From Adiantum capillus-veneris (Eukaryota > Streptophyta > Polypodiopsida > Polypodiales > Pteridaceae): a stretch of DNA of 64,000 bases. The notes below the pieces were generated by a model. That model ran no database searches. It saw only the letters and a list, made by a program, of their open reading frames with translations, and was not told where the DNA came from. Both the position numbers and the translations under genes were made by a program. Shown one piece after another: positions 46,990 through 58,201 of this stretch (position 1 is the stretch's first letter; every line of letters begins with the position of its first letter). The DNA lies in assembly GCA_014529385.2 (NCBI GenBank), contig CM043953.1, positions 91,143,842 through 91,207,841 on the forward strand. Reading direction: 5' to 3'.

Positions 46990-47565
46990 GTTTGCTCTTA
47001 GTGAAGAGTGATTGCTTTCCATTAAGAATGGAAATGGAATTCTTGAGAGTGCTCGTCTGTCGATACACCTGTAGAATCATAGACCTGCTTGCCAGCTTGA
47101 CAAGTCATCTTAACTCAATATGAAGGTAAGTACACTTCTACAACAACGTCAAGAGATCCTAAGAAAAATCGCTCATCGTAAATGCCAAAGCTTGGAAAAT
47201 CATCTAAGAATTATCTTCATGAGTGAGGTAATAGAGAAGTCGCACTCTCCTTCAAGCATGGCTAGCTCTTATTCACACACACAATTACATTCTTAGCATG
47301 GAAAAAACAAAAAATCTTCTACTGTTTTTATTCGCATTTGCTTGCAGCATGCTTGAATCATAAGTAGTAGGCCTCAACCTTAAAGATTAATTAGCTCGCT
47401 CACCTGCATTAATGTCATGCAACATGCCAAAAACGATGCCCCCACAAGCAAAGCGTAAGTAGACAAGATAATCAAGAAAAGCTACAAGTATTAAGCAGGG
47501 AATGAGGTGAGGAGAGATGGGCAAGCTATGAAAGGAGCCTTTGACCATGGAGAGATCTGGCATAG
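46469..47565. other. no recognised gene
   Basis: (GA)n at 46949-46985 and a short GTGTGTGAGAGAG run near 46861. No gene seen. Confidence 0.5.
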
Positions 47566-48110
47566 TTGGTGAAAGAGGTTTGCCTCTATGCAGACCTTAG
47601 GCTAGCCACCTTTTGTGGCAAGTTTTCCAAGGAATTAACTGAAAAGTGTGCAAGGCTCGAAGGTAATCTTATGCATCCAAGGGATATCATTCTAGTTTTG
47701 CAGCTTCGAAGAGCGCTAGAAAAGTTGTCTTATGAGCACCATCATTATTGCCGCGTTGATGAAAGAAGTCCGAACCGTGTCGAAGTAGTACTCTACATTG
47801 CTAACATGGGTGATTCGAGAGTGATGGTGATCAGGAACTGGACAACCAGGGCCGGATGATCCCAGCGTTGTCGTAGAGCATGAGCTGCATGCCTGCAAAG
47901 GTGACTTGGTTATCTGTGGCAACGCTGGTCTATTCGGCAGCCTGCATGAAGCATTAACCATCATCAGGTGCTTGAGAAAGCATTCAAACGATCTTGAGCA
48001 AGAAGCTAGGAATTAGCTGGCAAATCTGGCAAAAAAGCAGATGCATGAGCCTACACCTTGGGTTTTCTCATTGTCCTGCAATACGGGAATCAAGTGCGGA
48101 AACACAATTG
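47566..48110 (+). pseudogene. PP2C-type protein phosphatase relic (PPTC7-like)
   Basis: PP2C enzymes are metal-dependent Ser/Thr phosphatases. In the first frame, ADLRLATFCGKFSKELTEKC, HPRDIILVLQ and LYIANMGDSRVMVIRNW follow the order of a plant PPTC7-type phosphatase (..WAD.G.D.GKFSREL, P.EIL..A, ..ANLGDSGFMV.R.G). Near 47855 the frame shifts by one; the second frame reads DDPSVVVEHELHACKGDLVI then CGNAGLFGSLHE, matching ..GD.IV.GTDGLFDN..... TAG at 48014-48016 interrupts it. Metal-binding aspartates of DG.GGW and TDGLFDN are missing or changed (NAGLFGS), so no activity is expected. It has no introns in the readable part, which could mean a processed copy. Confidence 0.6.
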
Positions 48111-49258
48111 GTACATTGATGCTAGCTCAAATTACTCCAGCTGGATCATTAAAGGTCGTAATTTGAGAGTTTCACAAGAAGTTTTTGGTTCATTCCCATC
48201 ATAATTCCCACAAAATGAGATATGACAACATCGTAGCCTTCTCCAAAGAAGGGACCGCATACCAAGCTAGGTGGGCTTGCCATGCCAGCCCCATTTGTGG
48301 ATCATGACATTAATGTCAGGAGCTACTGCGAGGGAAGGACCACAGACCTATAGCTAGGTGCAATTCAGAGAGGAATTAGTTGGTTGCCGGCCGCCTGGTC
48401 CCTACTATAAGGTGCAATTCAGGGAGGAAGCTGGTTACCGGCCGGCAATCTCCTGCTCCCAACTATAACATTAACCTCATGGAACTACATAGCCATGATT
48501 TTTCCAATGGAGTAGCTCATGATGGAGAAACTATGGGAAAACAACTGCTTGCCCCCATGGAAAATTTCAAAAACTTCTTTTTGCCCAAACTGCACCTAGC
48601 TAAATCTGTACTGTGCGGTCCTCCCGTCGGGTAGTGATTCATGACGATGACCTCGGGAGGCCAAATACAAAGGGTAAACAACTCCTTTCTCACATGGAAA
48701 ATGTCAAAAACAGTCTTGTGTTTTTACCGCTTCAGTCATGCAATGTGCGTTACGTCAAAACTGATCCCCAAGTATGCACAAGGTTATGTCAAAACTCGTG
48801 GAAGCAAAACAGTTATACATACATACTTATATATAGTTTATTTTATCACTTTTACCAGTAGCAGCAGGAGTTGCCTACCAATCAGAAAGGGCAAATCTCA
48901 TGCTGCTGCACAAGCCTTCCTAGATCAGGAAGCTTGGGCGTATTCGTGAAGCTGGTGCGTCAAGGACCTCGTTGAGCCCACATTGCTCATTGACCACCTC
49001 CATTCTGCATTCTGGCTTTTGTTGGCCATGATTATAATGTAGTGTCGTTGATGTATCATTCTACAATTCCCATTCGCTGCTAGGTTGCCCCCTGCTCCAC
49101 CACCACAATGTGCAAATAGCAACCACTGTTGTGAGCTTCGACTGCTTACCACATCCCACAAGGAGAACAAAGAGCAAGCTAGATCTCTCTCTACCCATGT
49201 GCCCTATCCTAGCTAAGCTGGCCATGATATGCCCGTCAATAGGAGGCGCACTTGTACT

Positions 49259-49317
<59 letters not shown>

Positions 49318-49875
49318 TGGGTAGCGACCCTCTCGATCTAAGGTAGCATGGTCACTGGTCAGGCTCACAAGGCATGCCAAAACAGGAGGCGCGCAGTTGT
49401 GTGTGCCTGAGAGAGAGAGAGACATCCGCAGACATGCAACTTTTCTAATGCAGGTATGCGATGCCTTAGCAACAGAATATTACAGTGAGAGCTACGCCTG
49501 CTCCCTCCTCCCTCGACCATCGTCAATGTTGTGAGCTTTCTCTCTGGCGTGCGATCGTGCATCGCGCGTGTCGATGCCCTAGCTATCTGTACATGCGATG
49601 GATTTTTCAGCCTAACATTTCTCTCGAATGTGCAGCCTACATTTTAAATACCATATTCATTATTACTTTATTCAACCAATAAAACTCGAAAGTCTTCTCC
49701 AACCAATCAATAAATTGCGCATCACTGAGGCTTACCCCTTGGGGAAGGCCAAAAATTACATAATAGTTTCATATTTTCCCCTTCTTCTTCACTCATACAT
49801 ACCGGATGGATGATTCACATTTTTCCACAGCCCACCACTACCACTTATGATTCTTTCTTGAATGTTAGCCCTTGG
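48111..49875. other. no recognised gene; duplication and (GA)n
   Basis: A 54-bp imperfect tandem duplication lies at 48357-48470 (GGTGCAATTCAG, GGTT(G/A)CCGGCC). (GA)n at 49263-49312. The text GACCGCATACCAAGCTAGGT at 48250 resembles the hairpin arm at 62045. Confidence 0.6.
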
Positions 49876-50912
49876 TGTTACGGGGACTCCCGGGACACTC
49901 AAGATGAACACCTTCACCAAGAGGCCAAGGGCCCGCAACTTGGAGCTCACTCGCTGGGAGGTTCGCATCCTCTGACTTGAGTCCCTTTTGGTGGCTCGCT
50001 GATGGGCTCATCCAGAAAACGACCCGAGACCACGTCTAGCTTGACGCGCGCGGGAGCCTTGGTGGCACCACGCGGAGTGTGAAGTTTAGTTGAGTGCGGA
50101 AGCGTCTTTATGTTCAAGTTGAGAGAACGAGACCATTCGGGCCTTGAGCGCATAGCTGAGAGGTCTCATTGGAACTCTCTCAGGCCACTTTGGGCTATCT
50201 TGGAAAATTGCCGAAATGGACCCCGGACCGCCTCGGGTCGGGGTGGGCTGAACCTGCCAGTAGCCCGTCGGTTGAGAACGAGGAGCGCCACGGGCGCGCG
50301 TTCATGAATGTGCATGGCTGATCTCGAAGAGGAAGACGAGGTCTCCGCGTGGAGCACCTAAACGTCCAATTCGGACATACCGTCCGCGTGTAGCGTCGAG
50401 CCGACGCTCGCCGAAAAGAATCGACTATGAATCTGCCGCAGCCTTCGTCTGCGAACGAGGAGCGCGTCGGGCGCGCGTTCGTGAATGTGCATAGATGAGC
50501 TTGTAGAGGAAGCCAAGACCTCCGCGTGGAGTACTTGAACGTCCAAAACGGATCACCTGTCCGCATGAGGCACCTTGCCGACGCTCGCCGAAAGAGACCC
50601 GCCGACTATGAGCCGACGGCCCCGAAACTGGGTCATGGAGTCCCCGTGCGTGGCGGACTCCCCCGATTACCTCCATGTGATGAAATGGAGGGGGACACTC
50701 CCGTTACCGGGCGCTCTCAAACCCCCATACGTGTCCGCGGAACCCAGACGGTGTGGTGAGGAGAAAATGTAGGTCAGGACTATGTCCCATCGTCCGTCGT
50801 CCCCATTCCGGGTCCATCGCGCGTCCCCGCGGCCCGTGCCACGGTTGGCCGAGATCGGGTGGTCACCGTCCCACCGTCACCCCGGGAGCTCCGAATCAAC
50901 CGGAGCCCAACA
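49876..50912 (-). repeat. 3' LTR of the LARD-like element
   Basis: On the minus strand TGTTGGGCTCCGG...CCCCGTAACA. GC- and CpG-rich compared with the surrounding DNA. It contains a tandem internal duplication with period 176 (50271-50446 and 50447-50622), recognised by GAACGAGGAGCGC, GAATGTGCAT and CCGACGCTCGCCGAAA in both units. Confidence 0.92.
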
Positions 50913-50931
50913 TACACCCCCCCCTTAGAAA
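50913..50931 (-). other. polypurine tract of the LARD-like element
   Basis: Minus-strand AAGGGGGGGGTGTA directly precedes the TGTTGGGC start of the 3' LTR. Confidence 0.85.
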
Positions 50932-53900
50932 ACTCTCGTCCCGAGAGTAGCCTTGTTAGGGCTGGAATCTCACTGGTTAATGCTTTGGAGGGTGTAGAGC
51001 TACGTGCGTCTACGAAATCCAAAATGGGCTGCATGAGTGGTCTTACCGATGAGGCAGTGTCTAACTCAAACAGCCGTGCTTGCTGAATGCAGAAAAAGCT
51101 GTGGGTACCAAGTCCGCTTGGCACTTTTGCTGGGGCTTGAATGAAAGGTGTATGTACATAGGGGGCATAGACCAAGTGACTGCGTGATCCATGCCGAGGA
51201 ACCTGTCTGTTCCGGATATTTTACCTGTAGCTGCAGTGACGATGCAGCTCTCGTCTTTGTGTGTGTGAATCAAGTTGCATTGATCCCCACTGCTTCTTTG
51301 AAGCTGATTTGTCTGACTTTGTGCTGATTCCTTCCTGGATGGCGACGAAGGTGAGCTTACCTGCTCGATGAAGTAAGGTACGTCGCAGAAGGTACCTTTT
51401 AGGCTTATTGAGCACCGGTCCGTCCCTTGACCAAAAAGATGAAGCCTAGCTGATAGCTTCCTTGGCATACAAACCAAGGTTTTCCTGAGACTGCCGGAGA
51501 GTCAATCCCATTGATACCTTGAAGCTTTGGCATACTTCAGGACTCGCTTGAACCTGAAAGTTCGGATGTGAGTCTTGCAAACTTGAGGGCAAGACTTGAA
51601 GTAGGTAACTCGTAGAGAAGAAGATTGGCCGATCCGCTTCTGTTCCTTGTTATCTGCTTGAAGCTTGTCGCTTGATTGAGCCTGAGTGCTCACATATATC
51701 TGTGTAGTTCTGGAAGAACTTCGACTTGTTCTTAACAAACCTGCCTTCGTTGGCCGACGAAAACAAACCTGAGAATCACTCATCTTGGGTCTTCATGTTT
51801 TCCCTTGTTTAGATCCGCTGCGATCTGGATAAAGGGTTGAAGCTCGGTTGAAAGAAAGAGGTTTGATGGTGGGGCTCTTCCTCTTGAGCCCGATGTGGTC
51901 GCACCACATTCCTTTTCTTGTGTGCCCTTTGAGGCTCCATCTTGAGCCGAATGTTGGGCTTGGATGCATGTGTACCTGTTGGGGCTCCTGTCTGAGCCGA
52001 ATGTAGGCATCTCTGCTTGTTTACCTTTGGAGGGGCTCCTGTCTGAGCCCGAATGTAGGTGTCTTTGCTTGAGGGGTCTATGTCACCGTCGGGGTGGACA
52101 TAGCCTTGATTGCCTTCTTCTGTTGAAGATGTGCCCACTCTGATTGGGCAGATGTTGGCTTGTGTGTATGAGCAGTGCTATCTCGTAGACCGTCACTGCG
52201 GGAGGCATCACTCAACCTCCGGCCTTCTTGAGAGGGGGCCTTCCTCATGTGGCCCTTGCCTTGAGCCGTCTTTGTGGGGGGCTATCCCCGAATCTGTGTG
52301 CAAGGAAAAAGATGCATGGCCCGCCCGCTCGCAGGCCTCCAGCTTCGCTGTGGTGCTCGGTCCACCACTTCAGGGTCATCCGGCTTCGAGGGTGTGCTCG
52401 GTCCACCACTTCTGGGTCATCCGGCTTCGATGGTTGGTGCGCGGTCTGCCCACTTCAGGGTACCCGGCTTCGTTGTTGGTTTGGTGCACGGTCCACCCGA
52501 GTCGAAATCGGGTCCCCGGCTTCGCTGATGCTAAATGGCTCTTACATAGCCAGATGGTCTGCAGGCACATGTCCTGCTTGTGAAGATCATGTCTCTTGTG
52601 TGTTGAAGGGGCTCTCATGGTAGCCTGATATTCCGTAGGCACTCGGTCTTGCTTGTGAAGGTCTGCTTGTGTTGGTTGCTGCTTGCATCTGATTGAGTTG
52701 GGGTGTTTCGCCTCGAGGGGGCTCAACCTCTCTCGGGTGTTTTGCCGAAGCCTCGGGCTCAACCGTTGATGATTGGGGCTAGGATCCGGTCTGCTTGCCT
52801 TCACCTGCCGATTGAGTTCTCCTCAGAGGTACTCTTGACCTCACGCTGATATAGCTCGGCCTTACCTTGCCGGCTAGTCTTTGCCTTTGATGAGGAGGGC
52901 CTTCTGTGGCTCCTACCTCGCTGCTGCTGATGCTGCTGGTTGGAGGGGGCTATCTAGCCTGACCTCGAGAGAGTCCCACTGGACTACATGCTGGGGTGAC
53001 ATCTCGTTGTCCCCTCACGGTGAAGAAGCCTTGGCTCTACTCCTTTGCTCTGACTGCGCCGAAGCAGGCCTTGGTCATCTTCAGATAAACTCTGGCTGGT
53101 GGCTGGCTGCTTTGTGTTGTCTTACATCAAGTCACCGCGTCTCTGAACTGCGCCCAACACAATCCAGGAGATACTTAGAAGGATGAGCAACCCCGTCCCA
53201 TCCCGGGTGCTTTGTAGCTCGCGGCTTCGTTGTGTCCTTTGTCGGTTGATACATTTTGTGGTAGCATCCTTGTACCTGTGCCTACTTCCTCTGAAGTGGC
53301 CTCATGCCAGTCCTTAGGTTCCCACCCCAAATATGCATGAGGGTGGAGTATTCCTAACACGCCCTCCATCCACGGCGCTATGGTTCCGATTTCTCACGGG
53401 GCTTGCCCAGGTGATTCTGGTGAGAGCTACACTTAGCTCCGCTGCTATGACGGCTAGGTTCCCAGGCCTTGGCCGCTGAACTGCTTTGCTTTTCTTTCCA
53501 CCTGTGATGTCTTGAGCTGGAGATGCCGTCCAAGCTTGATTGCTATTTGGGCTCAAAGCCCTTGTAGACAACTGCACTTGCCGTCGATGTTCATGTCAAG
53601 GATCACACTCCCTGTACGTCTTCATCCCTTGTACCCTTTAGCTCGATGATGGTGGGTTTGCATGTTCTGAACGAGGGACAGCCTGTCACGCTGCCCGTGA
53701 CCCTGCCACAGGGGTCTAAGCGCATATGCTGCATTCTGAAGTTGAGCCACTGCCACTGTGACTCTGAGCCTGTGCCACGCAGGCTTGAAGTGCCAATGCT
53801 AAGTCACCTCGCTGCCCTTGTTGACAGCTGAGGCTGTATCTGAATGAGTCGGTCCCTTACCTTGGGCCGCTCTGCCAAGCCTTACCAATACCAGGTTGAA

Positions 53901-54395
53901 GCTCAATGCTTGATAGTCACGATTGACTCCGGGTCCGCTTACCTCTTCACAAGGTGCTGGTCAACTCCTGACGAGCCTGACTGATGAAAAGTTGCATATC
54001 TTGAGGGCCGATCCAACTGGAGGCCGATTGTAGGTGAAAGCTAAGGGGGGACACTTAGCGTTGTGTCCCCGCGGCTGCCCAATGACTGGCCGCTGCTTTG
54101 ATAGCATGGAGGGTCTCTTCACCTAGAGCCCCCACCGAAGAAAATTTGGAGCCGACGTATCCTGACGACTCGAAGTACCCCTGCTGGGCCTATCTTCTGT
54201 GCATTCCTTGAGCCACGGTTGGGCATCAGCCGCCGGGCTTCCCACATTCCATTGGAGTCGCTTTACTTTGCAACCCCGGTCACATTCCTCGTGACCTAGT
54301 GCGTTTGCATCGCTAGCTCGCACATATGTGATCTTCTTGGCAGTAGATTTTGCGTACTTTGCTTTGTTGTCCCGCCGTTGGAAATCGCGGGTTTA
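50932..54395 (-). other. non-coding internal region of the LARD-like element
   Basis: No retroviral domain found. The longest minus-strand frames are 138 codons (51061-51477) and 142 codons (52376-52804), without a recognisable motif. Internal short repeats: GGGGCTCCTGTCTGAGCC(C)GAATGTAGG at about 51979 and 52033 (a third, weaker, at 51919), and GCTCGGTCCACCACTTC...GGGTCATCCGGCTTCG two to four times in 52350-52530. Confidence 0.75.
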
Positions 54396-54407
54396 GCTCT
54401 GATACCA
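54396..54407 (-). other. primer-binding site, initiator Met-tRNA type
   Basis: Plus-strand GCTCTGATACCA reads TGGTATCAGAGC on the minus strand, two bases from the LTR end at 54410. Confidence 0.93.
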
Positions 54408-54409
54408 AG

Positions 54410-55445
54410 TGTTACGGGGACTCCCGGGACACTCAAGATGAACACCTTCACCAAGAGGCCAAGGGCCCGCAACTTGGAGCTCACTCGCTGGGAGGCTCGC
54501 ATCCTCTGACTTGAGTCCCTTTTGGTGGCTCGCTGATGGGCTCGTCCAGAAAACGACCCGAGACCACGTCTAGCTTGACGCGCGCGGGAGCCTTGGTGGC
54601 ACCGCGCGGAGTTGAAGTTTAGTTGAGTGCGGAAGCGTCGTTATGTTCAAGTTGAGCGAACGAGACCATTCGGGCCTTGAGCGCATAGCTGAGAGGTCTC
54701 ATTGGAACTCTCTCAGGCCACTTTGGGCTATCTTGGAAAATTGCCGAAATGGACCCCGGACCGCCTCGGGTCGGGGTGGGCTGAACCTGCCAGCAGCCCG
54801 TCGGTTGAGAATGAGGAGCGCCACAGGCGCGCGTTCATGAATGTGCATGGCTGATCTCGAAGAGGAAGACGAGGTCTCCGCGTGGAGCACCTAAACGTCC
54901 AATTCGGACATACCGTCCGCGTGTAGCGTCGAGCCGACGCTCGCCGAAAAGAATCGACTATGAATCTGCCGCAGCCTTCGTTTGCGAACGAGGAGCACGT
55001 CGGGCGCGCGTTCGTGAATGTGCATAGATGAGCTTGTAGAGGAAGCCAAGACCTCCGCGTGGAGTACTTGAACGTCCAAAACGGATCACCTGTCCGCATG
55101 AGGCGCCTTGCCGACGCTCGCCGAAAGAGACCCGCCGACTATGAGCCGACGGCCCCGAAACTGGGTCATGGAGTCCCCGTGCGTGGCGGACTCCCCCGAT
55201 TACCTCCATGTGATGAAATGGAGGGGGACACTCCCGTTACCAGGCGCTCTCAAACCCCCATACGCGTCCGCGGAACCCAGACGGTGTGGTGAGGAGAAAA
55301 TGTAGGTCAGGACTATGTCCCATCGTCCGTCGTCCCCATTCCGGGTCCATCGCGCGTCCCCGCGGCTCGTGCCACGGTTGGCCGAGATCGGGTGGTCACC
55401 GTCCCAGCGTCACCCCGGGAGCTCCGAATCAACCGGAGCCCAACA
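54410..55445 (-). repeat. 5' LTR of the LARD-like element
   Basis: 1036 bp, same termini and same internal 176-bp duplication as the other LTR. Differences are nearly all single substitutions, many of them C/T or G/A at CG sites, as expected from methylation-linked change. Confidence 0.92.
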
Positions 55446-55450
55446 CTTGG

Positions 55451-55824
55451 GGCCTGGGCTGGCCAAAAAGTGTGAATTAAAAAAAGAAAAACTTTTTTAC
55501 AAAATAATCTTTTCTTTTTCTAACAAAAAGAAAAACCATCATTAATGTCTCCCCCCTTTGGGCAGGCAAAAAAAACTCAAAACTAAACCCACGTTCTCTT
55601 TTCATTAGAGGCAGCCCAAAATCTTTAATATTTCAAAACTACAGACATGTCATCATTAGAGTTACACACTCTTCATTTAAATGAATACCGGCCACTATCT
55701 TAATTCAATCAATCAACATTTTTGGCTTAGCAAAAAATGCTTAAAAATACAACTCAATTATTTTTTCTATTTTAGTCAGCAAAAAGACATTGCATCGCTA
55801 TAACCTTTGCCCTTTGGGCAGGCC
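55451..55824. other. no recognised gene
   Basis: AT-rich sequence with repeated CCTTTGGGCAGGC(C)AAAAAA phrases (55554 and 55811). Confidence 0.5.
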
Positions 55825-55879
55825 AAAAAAGTCTCCCTAAAGGATGTACATAGGTACAGATCTTTAGGGAGGCTTTTTT
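55825..55879. repeat. hairpin related to 44751-44813
   Basis: AAAAAAGTCTCCCTAAAG (55825-55842) pairs with CTTTAGGGAGGCTTTTTT (55862-55879) at 17 of 18 positions around a 19-base loop. Both hairpins end in A/T runs and are followed by AAAAACTCAAT-like text, pointing to a small dispersed family. Confidence 0.8.
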
Positions 55880-56280
55880 TAATTTAAAAACTCAATTTTT
55901 TTTAAAGTGAATACAAAGTGAGCAGGCAGTGCCAATTTTACTTAGGGGTTTATAAATAGGAATCTACAAAGATGCCTTGAGGGATTTGAGGAGAAAATGA
56001 AAGGAAATAGCACGTGCATATGAGTGAGAGAGAGAGAGAGAGAGAGATATGCCAAGTGTCTTGCCAGAGACGAAGATAATTATTTTGTTATGGCGGTCAT
56101 CTTGATGCCATCTGTCAGAGCCAAAAGCGTAGAGAGAGAGTTTTTTTTGGGCATCGCGATCATCTGCACGCAGACGTCCCTGGCGATGGTCCTTCATCAG
56201 CAAAACTGTGGGAAGAAAGAGCCAATGGGGTTGTGCAAGCAATGGTATATGGCTTGGGTGCAACCAGCTTGCAATCAAGA

Positions 56281-56337
<57 letters not shown>

Positions 56338-56870
56338 CTTGTTTGTCTGCACACAGAGAATCTCTCTCGTTTGCGGCTCCGAGAGTACATGCTCCAACTG
56401 GAGAGCTGATCGCGATTATCGCGCACAGGGGTAGGACAATGTGTATGCAATAGGAGGCGGGCAGGAGGATGATAACCTCAATGCTGATGGTGCGTGGACG
56501 AGAGACAATCTCAGACAGAGAGCCAAAGAAGTGTAGCGAGGATGCATGGGCGAGTCTCGTGGAGGATGCACAGATGCAAACCAGGGCTCTGAGCTTATAT
56601 TGCGAGAGAGCTAGCAAGTTTAGGCTATCTGTGTGCGCAGGCTGGCAAGGAGACAGGTTCACACTGCAGCTGGGAGCGAAGGCGTGGTGGGACACGAGGT
56701 TGCGTGGGAACGGCTGGAGCAAGGGACTTTTACTTCTTGCGATGGTTAGGAGAGGAATCTTGGGGTTTAATTAATTAATAGGTGGTGCAAACGATTTTTA
56801 TTCCCCAAGGAAGATGCCTTCCAATTTTGTTAGAGCAAAAGTGCGTCGAAGAGGGAAAATCTAGTTGAGC

Positions 56871-56912
<42 letters not shown>

Positions 56913-58150
56913 GATTCTGATAGAGTATGAGAGAGGTAACTTTTTCCAATTTTAGTGCACATTCTGTCTTCTCGATGAGGAGTTTAGGGCCACGCAACCT
57001 TGGAGTGGGTGTCATTTGTAGGGGAGGTCGTGGATCCTATGCTTTATTCTATACATAGAGCTTGCATGACAAGCTCACACATGCTCTCTCTCTCTCTCTC
57101 TCTCTTTGCGTGCGTCGGATCTTAGATGTGGGCAAAGTTTCAAGGCAAGGTGCATCCATGTGGGCACATCCCTCTTCTTTTGAGTATAATGTTGTTGCAA
57201 AGGGCGGCGGGGGTAGAGGGCACATGCCAGCTTATGGTCTGTGTCTCTCAATCTATGCGTTAAGGATGACGCTACTGGAATGGGCCATCCAACTCGAGGA
57301 AGGGGTGCTCACAACCGTTGTAAGAACGTTTGCCCCTAAGAAAATGGCAAAGACAAAGCTGGGGGATAGTGCTATTAGAGGCACATTCGTTCGGGGTAGA
57401 GCAAGGAGGATGGTGGGGCAAAAGGCATGAGGGAGGTTGGGAGCCTTGCAGTGAGCTAGAGGAATTGGAGGGGAAGAGAGGGAGGCTGCGCTAGATGGAT
57501 ATGGGCGTGGTGATGCATGCATGGAGCCCTTGTCTCTCAAGCTTGTGCAAACAAGCAAGGCAACCCTCTTCTTTGTCTGGCCCTATGCCATGTTCTTCAC
57601 TATCTCCCCCTATCTCTTTCTTGCCGCACTCCCTTGCGTAACAGTCACCCGATGAGCTAGGGTAGAAGGAAATATGGTGCAGTACCCAACATAAGGGGAA
57701 ATGAAAGAAGAGGAAGCACCAGAGAGAAATAGGCTCATTGAGGGGAGGGGACAACAAGTTAAATTTTTGAAATCTAGAAAAGATTATGTCTATTATATAT
57801 CGTGGATCCAGTACGTACGTACGTACATGTACTATGCACAAATGTCTTTTTCAAGGGAATCAATAGTGATTCCCCTTTAGTTTTACATGGAAAGTAATTC
57901 AAATGAAAAGACAAGGCCCCCTTTATTTTATCTGGAAGATACTTCAAATGAAAAGAGAAGGTGGCGGCCGGGGGTTGAGTTGGTACTCGTGACAACGGGG
58001 GTGGAGGGAGATACAGGTGGCGAGACACATGTTAGAGGTGGTGCATGCATGTGGAGAAACATGCACAAGGTAGCAGTAGAGTCAAGTCTGTTTTTTTTTT
58101 TTCAAATTCTTTGTGCAGAGCTCGAGAAGCGTGAAAGCGCATGTGGTGAT
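55880..58150. other. no recognised gene; microsatellites
   Basis: (GA)n 56024-56048, (CT)n 56284-56334, (GA)n 56872-56908, (CT)n 57084-57105, and a palindromic GTACGTACGTAC run near 57811-57826. Long frames here (252 codons minus at 55964-56722, 122 codons at 57062-57430) run through or next to the simple repeats and show no domain. Confidence 0.55.
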
Positions 58151-58151
58151 C

Positions 58152-58201
58152 TAGCATAGCTCAGTACACGCTTCGCTCTTGCAGATCGTGAGCTCGAGCT
58201 T
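58152..58201 (+). other. tRNA-like A and B box pair, possible SINE head
   Basis: TAGCATAGCTCAGT (A-box-like) at 58152 and GAGCTCGAGCTT (weak B-box-like) ending 58201, about 39 bases apart. No acceptor stem or full cloverleaf, so not a tRNA gene. Confidence 0.3.

Larger units (their letters stand above)
49876..55445 (-). mobile_element. complete LTR element without recognisable coding (LARD-like)
   Basis: Two 1.04-kb LTRs (49876-50912, 54410-55445) flank 3.5 kb of internal DNA. Both ends of the element are bordered by the same five bases CTTGG (49871-49875 and 55446-55450), a perfect target duplication. Orientation is minus: the primer site (54396-54407) adjoins the right LTR and the purine tract (about 50913-50931) adjoins the left. 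About 15 differences were counted between the LTRs by eye. No gag, protease, RT or integrase motif is visible on either strand, so it fits the large retrotransposon derivative class that depends on another element's proteins. Confidence 0.88.

Noticed and set aside
50195-50566. 123-codon minus-strand frame, repeated at 54728-55099
   Set aside because: Present twice only because it sits in both LTRs of the LARD-like element; Cys/Arg repeats reflect the internal 176-bp duplication.
52228-52623. 131-codon plus-strand frame in the LARD-like element
   Set aside because: Antisense to the element, built on short internal repeats, and without any retroelement domain.
55964-56722. 252-codon minus-strand frame
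   Set aside because: Contains (GA)n-encoded Arg-Glu repeats and (GA)n/(CT)n edges; the remaining parts have no motif and no neighbour support.
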